NCBI RefSeq assembly: GCF_002386345.1 | Contig: NZ_CP023507.1 | Coordinates: 1,116,001-1,180,000, forward strand | Origin: Streptococcus oralis | Lineage (GTDB): Bacteria > Bacillota > Bacilli > Lactobacillales > Streptococcaceae | DNA length: 64,000 nt | Direction of reading: 5' to 3' | Shown here: positions 38,722 through 45,761 of the stretch, one piece after another | Position numbering within the stretch: position 1 is the first letter of the stretch | Layout: each line of letters begins with the position of its first letter | Notes under the pieces: model-generated | Told to the model about the DNA's origin: nothing | The model's database searches: none | Seen by the model: the letters and a program-made list of their open reading frames with translations, nothing else | Position numbers and translations under genes: made by a program

Positions 38722-38919
38722 TTAGTTACTCCATTGATTAATTCTAAAAATCCCCTCAACTTGCTCAGTTTCATTAGTGCCAGGCTTATAGACACGTGGA
38801 TTTTTGATTTCATAATAGCCTTGACGTTCAATCGCAGATAGAAAATCATCGTAAGAATGCCCCGTTGTGTCAATCGTTGGCATAAGTAGTTCGCTATTTA
38901 GAAATGCTAAATAATCTTT
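38722..38919 (-). pseudogene. Orphan C-terminal fragment, probable toxin tail
   Basis: A 65-codon open frame with no ribosome site, reading ...LLMPTIDTTGHSYDDFLS...GYYEIKNPRVYKP...GIFRINQWSN and ending TAA directly against the ATG of the 535-residue gene (TAAATG). Composition is protein-like. Its last seven codons (RINQWSN) recur before the paralogous gene at 34922. I read it as the 3' end of a lost toxin gene carried along with its immunity gene. The parent family is unknown. Confidence 0.5.
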
Positions 38920-38934
38920 TTATAAATATAGTCT

Positions 38935-38968
38935 CATTATACCACAAAAAGAGAGCGTTTCCGCTCCC
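38935..38968 (-). promoter_or_regulatory. Cassette boundary 3: hairpin plus extended -10
   Basis: GAGGGAGCGGAAACGCTCTC hairpin, TTTTT, then TGTGGTATAATG on the minus strand, after the 290-residue gene. Confidence 0.6.
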
Positions 38969-38971
38969 TCT

Positions 38972-39844
38972 TTACTCCGGCAATTCCACCTTCAAACTCA
39001 TATCTGTGGGTTGTAACACCTTCTGAACCGCCGCAAGAAAGGCCAATCCGTTATCAGATGGAGAGTACTGGAATGTGATATGGATGACTTTTTTGTCAAA
39101 CTTATCACCATATCGCTCTACATACTGCTTGCTTTCGAGGAAGTAGATATAATTGTTAATTTTTTCCTGCAGAATTTCAAGATGAACTGTTTCTATCTCT
39201 TCCTGCCAGCCGACTGAATCCACCAGAAGAACCTCTAAATGATTATCAACTGTACCAATAGCATCAAGTTCAGTTGGCTTGAGTTCTGAAGAGATGGCTT
39301 TTTTTACAAGAGCTTTAAACTCTTCAACATCAAACAACTCACGTTGATCTTCTATATTTGATAGCATAGTTTCAGGATGATTACGTATGTAGTTTCTATC
39401 AATATCATCTTGCTTACTTAAGGGCCAGCGCCCTGTTTCAGCATAAATCATGACTTCATATGCTCCCCTAGAAGATTCAAATGCTTTAACCATCAGTTCC
39501 TTATTGATAGGATAGCAAACTTCTGGACCCATGGCTCCTCCAATTTCTTTAAAGAAGCCAATTTCGTAATAACCATTTGTCTCATATACAACAAATCCAT
39601 CGCCTTTATGTACAATCGTATCTGAATGATTATAATCCTCTAACTCTTCTTTCTCTGGCCAACGATGATGTTCACAATAAAACATTACCTCTAAAGAGTC
39701 TTTTTCTGATTTTGAAACACGTTCTGCTAATTCCTGGCTAATGGGAAAATTAAGCATTTCTTTCCCTCTACTCCACAGAATCTGATAATCATTATTGTTT
39801 TTTAATACCGTACAATTTTTGTATTGCAATATTTCTGTTGTCAT
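38972..39844 (-). CDS. Two repeat domains plus DUF6572-like domain
   Basis: 290 residues from ATG 39844 (weak AAAGAAAG upstream). Residues about 4-60 and 78-145 are two copies of one domain (YY-I/L..., then E-V-MFYCE/IYAETG-RWP), which is related to the 140-residue proteins at 40572 and 41006 (YYLV...ELPQEL...LLEIS..V..D-WPP). Residues about 190-290 are the DUF6572-like domain, ending LKVELPE. It illustrates domain shuffling inside the array. No enzymatic motif. Confidence 0.55.
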   Translation of the reverse strand: MTTEILQYKNCTVLKNNNDYQILWSRGKEMLNFPISQELAERVSKSEKDSLEVMFYCEHHRWPEKEELEDYNHSDTIVHKGDGFVVYETNGYYEIGFFKEIGGAMGPEVCYPINKELMVKAFESSRGAYEVMIYAETGRWPLSKQDDIDRNYIRNHPETMLSNIEDQRELFDVEEFKALVKKAISSELKPTELDAIGTVDNHLEVLLVDSVGWQEEIETVHLEILQEKINNYIYFLESKQYVERYGDKFDKKVIHITFQYSPSDNGLAFLAAVQKVLQPTDMSLKVELPE

Positions 39845-39943
39845 ATAAATCAACTTTCTTTACTTTTTTAATTCTTCTTTATCATAGGCAAAAAAGATCT
39901 AGTTGGTGCGTACATTTCTTATCAAGCTACCCATTACCCTCTT

Positions 39944-40462
39944 TCACCTATGCAAATTATTTGCTATACACAAATAGAGAATAAACAAAAGTATCGAGTG
40001 GAAAAATAATGGCAAAAAACTAGGATATAACAGGAAGACGACTAAAGATACTAACAAACTAATAACGCTACCACGAATTACGGAAGAAACAACAGCTCCA
40101 CTTTTCTTTACTACCTCTAAGAATTCTAAGTACTCCAAATCTGTAAATAGAGCAGGATACAAATCCAAATCTTTCTTAAAATAGATATCCAGCAATTTCC
40201 CGAAAAGCAAGGAAATACAAGAGAATAAAATCAAATAAAGGTACTTGTGAGCAGGTATACTGAAGATTGTCAAAACATTCAGAAATCTGATAAAATGAAG
40301 AACGAACAACACCAGGGAAAGTATAACGTACTGTTGACTCTTAGAAATTCTTTCTGAAATTGAAAAATACAATTTCTTTGCCTTTAAGTCATAATAGACT
40401 AATTTGTTCTTAAATTCTCCTAGATGAACTAGTTCTTTATAATGTTTTCTCTTTTCTATCAT
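39944..40462 (-). CDS. Small membrane protein, unrecognised
   Basis: 172 residues from ATG 40462 (AAAGGGAG upstream; the TTG 27 bp earlier is less likely). About four membrane helices in two pairs (about 42-90 and 125-165) with a charged loop between. Topology resembles small bacteriocin- or toxin-immunity membrane proteins, but I recognise no family. Confidence 0.5.
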   Translation of the reverse strand: MIEKRKHYKELVHLGEFKNKLVYYDLKAKKLYFSISERISKSQQYVILSLVLFVLHFIRFLNVLTIFSIPAHKYLYLILFSCISLLFGKLLDIYFKKDLDLYPALFTDLEYLEFLEVVKKSGAVVSSVIRGSVISLLVSLVVFLLYPSFLPLFFHSILLFILYLCIANNLHR

Positions 40463-40571
40463 TTCCACTCCCTTTCTAACCATAATCAAATGATATAAGC
40501 TTTTTCATAGCTTCAGTGAACTGGATTAGAGCTCTCTAATATCTGGAATTCAGTTTCATTATATATCTCTT

Positions 40572-40994
40572 TTACTTGAGTGGCGATACATAATCATCTG
40601 GAACTTTGCCCATTGATTCTATCCATTGTTGTTCGGCTTGGGGAATAAGCATTTCAAGTTCTTTATCACTAAAAAGCAACTGATTTTTACGGTTGGAAAT
40701 CAGCACAATTGGCTTTTTTCTAGCTCTATCTTTTCTAATTTCGTTCTTTTCTTCTTCTGTCGGTGGCCAATAATCGTGCTTAACTTTGCAAGATATTTCA
40801 AGTAGAGTCCGTTTTCCACTCTCTAGTAAGATAAATAATTCTTGTGGTAATTCATAGACAACTAACCAAGAAACTACGGTTCCCTCTTCTAAAACTAAAT
40901 AATACTTGTCCTCATCTTTCCAGATATGCTGACCGTAACCTTTTACTTCTTCATACTGGATAACATCTTCCCATTGTAGTCTTGTTGGTTTCAT
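40572..40994 (-). CDS. 140-residue paralogue 1
   Basis: 140 residues beginning MKPTRLQWEDVIQYEEVKGYG. It shares well over half of its residues with the next gene upstream, including identical ends (DDYVSPLK). The core YYLVLEEGTVVSWLVVYELPQELF and D-YWPPTEEE also occur in the 290-residue protein. Family unknown; 11 bp after paralogue 2. Confidence 0.55.
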   Translation of the reverse strand: MKPTRLQWEDVIQYEEVKGYGQHIWKDEDKYYLVLEEGTVVSWLVVYELPQELFILLESGKRTLLEISCKVKHDYWPPTEEEKNEIRKDRARKKPIVLISNRKNQLLFSDKELEMLIPQAEQQWIESMGKVPDDYVSPLK

Positions 40995-41005
40995 TTATAC
41001 ATTCC

Positions 41006-41428
41006 TTACTTAAGTGGTGATACATAATCATCTGGAAGTTTGCCTCTCCAGTCAATCCACATTTGCTCAGCAATTGGAATTAATCTTTCAAGCTCTTCCT
41101 GAGTAAATAACTCTCTAGTTTCAGGTAAATCAATTAATGATGTGGGACTCTCTTCTATGAATCGTTTCTCACTAGCTTTCTTTTCTTCTTCCGTCGGTGG
41201 CCAACAATCGTTTTGAACCTTCCAAGATATTTCAAGTAGAGTCCGCTCTCCACTATCTAGTAAGGTAAATAATTCTTGTGGTAATTCATAGACAACTAAC
41301 CAAGAAGCTACGGTTCCCTCTTCTGAAACTAAATAATACTTGTTATCATTTCTCCAGATGGATTTTCCATAACCTTTTACTTCTTCAAACTGGATAACAT
41401 CTTCCCATTGTAGTTTTGTTGGTTTCAT
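41006..41428 (-). CDS. 140-residue paralogue 2
   Basis: 140 residues from ATG 41428 (TAGGAGA upstream), beginning MKPTKLQWEDVIQFEEVKGYG. Tandem duplicate of paralogue 1; they differ most at residues 85-115 (RARKKPIVLISNRK versus RFIEESPTSLIDLPE), which could be the specificity region if these bind different partners (inference). Confidence 0.55.
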   Translation of the reverse strand: MKPTKLQWEDVIQFEEVKGYGKSIWRNDNKYYLVSEEGTVASWLVVYELPQELFTLLDSGERTLLEISWKVQNDCWPPTEEEKKASEKRFIEESPTSLIDLPETRELFTQEELERLIPIAEQMWIDWRGKLPDDYVSPLK

Positions 41429-41497
41429 TTGTATTCTCCTAGTGCAATTATCTCTCAGCATAAAATATCATAAAAATCCGTCTTCTATTTCTCTTCC

Positions 41498-42055
41498 TTA
41501 ATAGGCGATGCCATCTTTTATCCATTTTCTAGTTTCTAAATCCACATTAAAATAGAAATCACTTCGACCAGAACTATCAAAACAATCTTCTTTAAGAGCT
41601 TCACATACAATTCTCAGTTTCTTCTTACTTATCTCAGAAATGTATAGCATTGTATACCCTGCAGGAGATTCAATTTGGTCGATTCTCTCACCTTCTAAAT
41701 TATAAACCTCTAGTTCTGATGGAAGGTCAAAATCGCTGGATGAGCGAAATATACTGAAGATACGCTGATATTTAGGACTAAATCGAAGATGATGTAAATG
41801 ATGAAAACCAATCTGATGTTTGCCATTATGATTCCAATCTAGGGTTCCTTCTAGTAGATTTTGTTTCCCTAACAGTTTTCCTTCTAAACTAAAGTAGAAA
41901 ATGATTTTGCTTACAAAGTTTTCTCCACTATAAACCATCACCATGTTCTCATCTTTATGATATTCCGCATGAATGATATCTGGTAGTTCTATCTTTATTA
42001 CACAACCATCCCATTCCCATGTAAGCATCTGTTCACTGTAATCGATTTTCATCAT
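41498..42055 (-). CDS. Unrecognised 185-residue protein
   Basis: 185 residues, beta-rich, with EWDGCVIKIELPD, a His-rich stretch HHLHHLRFSPKYQRIF and YNLEGERIDQIESPAGYT. It resembles a beta-propeller-like or Imm-type protein but I cannot name a family. TAGGAGAAGA is followed by two ATGs (42055 and 42052); either may be used. 17 bp after the Imm74-like gene. Confidence 0.5.
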   Translation of the reverse strand: MMKIDYSEQMLTWEWDGCVIKIELPDIIHAEYHKDENMVMVYSGENFVSKIIFYFSLEGKLLGKQNLLEGTLDWNHNGKHQIGFHHLHHLRFSPKYQRIFSIFRSSSDFDLPSELEVYNLEGERIDQIESPAGYTMLYISEISKKKLRIVCEALKEDCFDSSGRSDFYFNVDLETRKWIKDGIAY

Positions 42056-42072
42056 TCTTCTCCTACTCTAAC

Positions 42073-42306
42073 TCAGATAAATTCGATCTGAATTGATTGC
42101 TCCGTCATCCTGGAGTTCACTTCCTCGACAAGTTTATCTATCTCGTTCTGTGTGATAAGAATGTGATTGTAAGTTGGTTCCCAATTCTGTATGCTTGACC
42201 TATATACAATAAAGCTACCATCAGTCAACAACTCTCCCTCTGCTTTTAGAACATAGCCATTTTCATAGTCAAAAGTAACGTTACCACTTGTCCCAGAAAT
42301 TTTCAT
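42073..42306 (-). CDS. Imm74-like immunity protein
   Basis: 77 residues from ATG 42306 (AGAAGGA upstream). Pattern MKISGTSGNVTFDYENGYVLKAEGELLTDGSFIVYRSSIQNWEPT fits my memory of immunity family Imm74. First gene of the array as transcribed, 199 bp from tRNA-Arg. Extended -10 TGGTATAAT near 42417-42425. A short open frame ending NFSPYYEY lies between promoter and gene. Confidence 0.6.
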   Translation of the reverse strand: MKISGTSGNVTFDYENGYVLKAEGELLTDGSFIVYRSSIQNWEPTYNHILITQNEIDKLVEEVNSRMTEQSIQIEFI

Positions 42307-42357
42307 TCCATTTCCTTCTTTACTCAAACATCATTATTTTTCTCAGAAAACTAAATC

Positions 42358-42426
42358 CTAATACTCATAATAAGGAGAGAAATTCCCCTTCAAATAAGCA
42401 CTGATACTTTCTCCTATTATACCACA
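42358..42426 (-). pseudogene. Possible toxin-tail fragment before the Imm74-like gene
   Basis: About 22 codons in one frame: ...GIIGESISAYLKGNFSPYYEY then TAG, with no start or ribosome site. The wording looks like a protein C-terminus. It lies directly upstream of an immunity-like gene, as the 38722 fragment does. Short, so chance is not excluded. Confidence 0.35.
42417..42425 (-). promoter_or_regulatory. Extended -10 at the head of the array
   Basis: TGG-TATAAT preceded by TG on the minus strand, the same TGTGGTATAAT word as boundaries 2 and 3. Confidence 0.5.
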
Positions 42427-42465
42427 CCATGGATATCATATTAAATGTTTAAAGTTTGGTCAAAG

Positions 42466-42491
42466 AAAAAACACTGGTTATCCAGTGTTTT
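42466..42491 (-). terminator. Terminator after tRNA-Arg
   Basis: AACACTGG/CCAGTGTT stem with loop ATAA and TTTTTTC on the minus strand, 14 bp past the tRNA. Confidence 0.8.
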
Positions 42492-42504
42492 GTTTCTAGT
42501 TTAC

Positions 42505-42576
42505 TGCCCCCTGCAGGAATCGAACCTGCAACTACTCCTTAGGAGGGAGTTGTTATATCCATTGAACTAAGGGAGC
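42505..42576 (-). tRNA. tRNA-Arg(CCT)
   Basis: 72 nt cloverleaf: acceptor GCTCCCT/AGGGGGC, anticodon stem ACTCC/GGAGT with loop CTCCTAA (anticodon CCT, reads AGG), T-loop GGTTCGATTCC. CCA is not encoded. Its 3' end faces the accessory array. No duplicate 3' end (att site) is visible elsewhere in the window. Confidence 0.93.
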
Positions 42577-42582
42577 TAGAGA

Positions 42583-42611
42583 AAAACCCTGCTGGGTGAG
42601 CAGAGTTTTTT
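42583..42611 (-). terminator. Terminator after rplS
   Basis: AACTCTGCT CACCC AGCAGGGTT then TTTC on the minus strand, between rplS and the tRNA; the tRNA may be read through or have its own promoter. Confidence 0.65.
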
Positions 42612-42618
42612 AGTCGAA

Positions 42619-42966
42619 TTAACGACGGATTTCTTTGATACGAGCTGCTTTACCTTGAAGAGCACGCAAGTAGTACAATTTCGCACGACGTACTTTACCG
42701 TAACGAACAACTTCAATCTTTTCAACACGTGGAGTGTGGATTGGGAAGATACGCTCAACACCTACACCGTTAGAGATTTTGCGAACTGTGTAGTTTTCTG
42801 AGATGCCAGCACCTTTACGTGCAATAACAACACCTTCAAAAATCTGGATACGTTCACGGTTTCCTTCGACAACTTTCGCGTGTACACGAACAGTGTCACC
42901 AGGACGGAATGATGGGATATCTGTACGAAGTTGACCTTCAGTCAAGCTTTGGATTAATGGATTCAT
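42619..42966 (-). CDS. rplS: Ribosomal protein bL19
   Basis: 115 residues, normal length, with [33 protein letters not shown] and the C-terminal RRAKLYYLR. Located at the 30S-50S interface. Stand-alone gene followed by a terminator. Confidence 0.97.
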
Positions 42967-43084
42967 TTTTTTCTCCTATCTTTGTCAATCTTGAGGAACC
43001 TTCCTCAGCGGATAAACTGTATTTTTGTATGTCCATTACACACAAGATACAGTTTACCAAATTTCCACCTAAAAGTAAAGAAAT

Positions 43085-43414
43085 TTATAGCAGAATTCCT
43101 AAAAAAATCGCTACTAAACCTCCTAAGTAAGTTAAGAGAAAATAGCTGTAAAACACCTTCTTGTCACTAAGCAGTCTCTGTAGCTCTTCATTCAAAGTTG
43201 AAAAAGTCGTCAAACCTCCACAAAATCCTGTAGCTAGGATGGTATAGACTTCCTTGGACTCCACATGGTTGTAGCATAATCCAATCAAAAAGCAACCTAG
43301 AAGATTGGCTATGAGTGTTCCTAGTGGTAGTCCTGACCCATGATTATAACGGGAAAAGAAATAACGGACAAGGGCACCCAGTCCACAAGCAAGCGCTAGA
43401 TAAAATACTACCAT
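43085..43414 (-). CDS. crcB: Fluoride channel subunit CrcB/Fluc 1
   Basis: 109 residues, four membrane helices. N-terminal GLGALVRYFFSRY and the TGFCGGLTTFSTLNEE motif line the fluoride pore. It pairs with the next gene; Gram-positive bacteria often have two unequal subunits that form a heterodimer. ATG at 43414 follows GGGAGGAAG. Overlaps the second subunit's end by 7 bp. Confidence 0.9.
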   Translation of the reverse strand: MVVFYLALACGLGALVRYFFSRYNHGSGLPLGTLIANLLGCFLIGLCYNHVESKEVYTILATGFCGGLTTFSTLNEELQRLLSDKKVFYSYFLLTYLGGLVAIFLGILL

Positions 43415-43782
43415 TTCTTCCTCCCTAGACAATAAGCAAATAAAAGCCCTCCGCCAATACTCAATACTAGGTAGATTACCAAGCTCAAATAACGCCCGGT
43501 ATCAAGCAGTTTTACTGCATCAAGCATTAGGCTAGAAAAAGTTGTCAAGCCACCACAAAATCCCGTCCCCAGCGCCAAAACCAAGCCTTTGCTGGTTCCC
43601 TTATAGGCCAGATAGCCTTTTACCAGATAGACCAAGCAGAATATTCCCAGATAGTTGACGAGAAGGGTCCCCCAAGGAAAGTCTGGGCTAGCTGGTAACC
43701 AAGTGGAAATGAGATAGCGGGCAAGGCCTCCCACCATTGCAGCTAGAAAAATCCCTAGCGGATAAAATTGTTCTTTTTTCAT
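43408..43782 (-). CDS. crcB: Fluoride channel subunit CrcB/Fluc 2
   Basis: 124 residues, four membrane helices, GGLARYLISTWLP and TGFCGGLTTFSSLMLDA. Dual-topology fluoride exporter with the preceding subunit. Start overlaps the aroQ stop by 4 bp. No fluoride riboswitch is visible upstream of aroQ. Confidence 0.9.
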   Translation of the reverse strand: MKKEQFYPLGIFLAAMVGGLARYLISTWLPASPDFPWGTLLVNYLGIFCLVYLVKGYLAYKGTSKGLVLALGTGFCGGLTTFSSLMLDAVKLLDTGRYLSLVIYLVLSIGGGLLFAYCLGRKKW

Positions 43783-44045
43783 TTAATGTTTTGATCCTGA
43801 TAATCACGCGAACGTTTGAGTATGTCTGAAAAAGTTGCAACAATGGTCTCCTGATAGCGCTTATCTTCTACTCGATTTTTGACTTTCTCAAAAATAACTT
43901 CTTCTCTCTTAGTATCTAAAATAGGTTTTCCTGAGGCTTTCTTATAGGCAACTACTCCCTCAACCAAATGCATTCGTTCTTCTAGGAGCTTAACGATTTG
44001 GTCGTCGATTTGATCAATTTCTTGCCGAATAATATCTAAATCCAT
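43779..44045 (-). CDS. Chorismate mutase, AroQ type
   Basis: 88 residues, helical: DIIRQEIDQIDDQIVKLLEERMHLVEGVVAYKKASGKPILDTKREE contains the Arg/Lys/Glu residues of the AroQ active site. Converts chorismate to prephenate for Phe/Tyr. Clustered with two fluoride channel genes for no metabolic reason that I can see; the order is conserved. Confidence 0.9.
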   Translation of the reverse strand: MDLDIIRQEIDQIDDQIVKLLEERMHLVEGVVAYKKASGKPILDTKREEVIFEKVKNRVEDKRYQETIVATFSDILKRSRDYQDQNIK

Positions 44046-44122
44046 GGCATCTCCTCCTTTATTTGAATTATTGTATCAAAAAGCTACCAAATAGGCTAGT
44101 AAAATCCCAAAATAATTAATAA

Positions 44123-44153
44123 AAAAACGCACTGACTTCTTCCAGTCAGCGCA
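44123..44153 (-). terminator. Terminator after the flavodoxin gene
   Basis: CGCTGACTGG AAG AAGTCAGTGCG then seven T on the minus strand. Confidence 0.8.
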
Positions 44154-44162
44154 GTTTGATTC

Positions 44163-44606
44163 TTATCCTACTTTTGCAGCCAATTCTTCTGCGAATTGTT
44201 CCAAGCGTTCAATATCTTCTTCTTCGGCAGAAAGGTCTACTTTAATGCACTCTGAACCTTTTTCAGCTCCTGTCGCTACAAAAACGCGATCAAAGTCATC
44301 AACAGCCTTACAGAATTCGTCGTAGAAGGTATCTCCTGAACCGACCACTCCGTAGATTTTGCCATTCAAGTTGAGATCAGCTAGGTCTTCGTAGAAGTCC
44401 ATCATCTCATCAGGCAATTCTCCATCTCCGTAGGTGTAAGTCGCAACAATTGCGATATCCGCTTCCAAGAAGTCTGAAGCGTCAACAGTCGTACATTCAT
44501 CCACATCGACATCCAAGCCCAAGTCACGCAATTTATCTGCTACAATATCTGCAATTTCCTCGGTATTACCGGTCATACTGGCAAATACAATTTTTGCTAA
44601 TGCCAT
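44163..44606 (-). CDS. Flavodoxin
   Basis: 147 residues. FMN phosphate loop ASMTGNTEEIAD at the N-terminus, TYTYGDGELPDEM and GSGDTFYDEFCKA around the isoalloxazine ring. A low-potential electron carrier. Single gene with its own terminator. Confidence 0.94.
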   Translation of the reverse strand: MALAKIVFASMTGNTEEIADIVADKLRDLGLDVDVDECTTVDASDFLEADIAIVATYTYGDGELPDEMMDFYEDLADLNLNGKIYGVVGSGDTFYDEFCKAVDDFDRVFVATGAEKGSECIKVDLSAEEEDIERLEQFAEELAAKVG

Positions 44607-44709
44607 ATCGTCCTCCTCAATTTATCTTTCTCCATTATATCATATCTTTTTCATTTTAAAAATAAAAATTCTTGTGCTACAATGAAATGAGAAAGAATTG
44701 AGGTTGTTT

Positions 44710-45654
44710 ATGGAAATTTGCCAGCAAATATTAGAGAAAATCAAAGAATACGATACCATTATCATTCATCGTCACATGAAACCAGATCCAGATGCCTTAG
44801 GGAGTCAGGTAGGTTTAAAAGCTCTTCTCACACACCATTTTCCAGAAAAGACCATCAAAGCAGTCGGTTATAACGAACCAACTCTAACCTGGATGGCGGA
44901 AATGGATACTGTCCAAGACAGTGACTACCACGGAGCTCTTGCTATTATTTGTGATACAGCGAATCGTCCTCGTATCGATGATAAACGCTACGAACAAGCT
45001 AATTTCACCATCAAAATCGATCACCATCCAAATGATGACATCTATGGTGACCTATCTTGGGTGGATACAAGTTCAAGCAGCGCCAGTGAGATGATTGCAT
45101 TATTTGCTCAAGAAAATCAGCTAACTTTGTCTAGTGAAGCGGCACGACTTCTCTATGCAGGAATTGTCGGGGACACAGGGCGTTTTCTCTACCCTTCAAC
45201 TAGTGCCCGTACCTTTAGAATAGCTGGCCAGCTCCGAGAAATTGATTTTGACTTTGCTGGACTGTCTCGTCAAATGGATACCATGAGCTTCAAGATTGCA
45301 AAATTGCAAGGGTATGTTTATGATCACTTAGAAGTTGATGAGAATGGGGCTGCACGCGTTCTGCTTACTCAAGACATCTTGGAAAAATATAAGGTTACGG
45401 ATGCTGAAACAGCAGCGATTGTTGGGGCACCTGGTCGAATTGATACTGTTAAGGCTTGGGCTATCTTTGTTGAACAAGCTGATGGCCACTTCCGTGTGCG
45501 AATGCGCAGTAAAATCACCCCTATCAATGAGATAGCCAAACGACATGACGGGGGAGGGCATCCATTAGCCAGTGGCGCCAATTCCTATAGTCTAGAAGAA
45601 AACGAACAAATATATAAAGAACTGAAAGAGGCTCTACAGATTCACCAAGGCTAA
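44710..45654 (+). CDS. DHH-DHHA1 phosphodiesterase (Pde2/NrnA-like)
   Basis: 314 residues from ATG 44710 (GAGG 6 nt upstream). DHH domain: HRHMKPDPDALGSQ, CDTANRPR, KIDHHPNDD; DHHA1 domain: RHDGGGHPLASG. Resembles streptococcal Pde2, which degrades pApA (from c-di-AMP) and short oligoribonucleotides. No membrane helices, unlike GdpP. Neighbouring rpmE2 downstream agrees with the pneumococcal order. Confidence 0.85.
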   Translation: MEICQQILEKIKEYDTIIIHRHMKPDPDALGSQVGLKALLTHHFPEKTIKAVGYNEPTLTWMAEMDTVQDSDYHGALAIICDTANRPRIDDKRYEQANFTIKIDHHPNDDIYGDLSWVDTSSSSASEMIALFAQENQLTLSSEAARLLYAGIVGDTGRFLYPSTSARTFRIAGQLREIDFDFAGLSRQMDTMSFKIAKLQGYVYDHLEVDENGAARVLLTQDILEKYKVTDAETAAIVGAPGRIDTVKAWAIFVEQADGHFRVRMRSKITPINEIAKRHDGGGHPLASGANSYSLEENEQIYKELKEALQIHQG

Positions 45655-45677
45655 GAAAGAATTTTCTTGGCCTTTTA
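45649..45677 (+). terminator. Terminator after the DHH gene
   Basis: GGCTAAGAAA GAAT TTTCTTGGCC followed by TTTTAT. Confidence 0.75.
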
Positions 45678-45702
45678 TATGCTAGATTCTTAAAATATAC
45701 GG

Positions 45703-45731
45703 TTTCTTTGTACCTCAGTTTATGGTATAAT
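45703..45731 (+). promoter_or_regulatory. Promoter of the Glu-rich membrane protein gene
   Basis: TTTCTT (45703-45708), 17-bp spacer, TGG-TATAAT (45723-45731); the start codon is at 45762 with AAAGGAG. Confidence 0.55.
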
Positions 45732-45761
45732 AAATCAAACTGAATAAAAGGAGACTTAATA

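Noticed and set aside
39853..39900. Frame ending FFAYDKEELKK-stop before the 290-residue gene as another toxin tail
   Set aside because: Only about 13 codons; within chance in AT-rich DNA.
30970..42430. Prophage or ICE
   Set aside because: No integrase, structural, relaxase or replication genes; all genes small and immunity-like.
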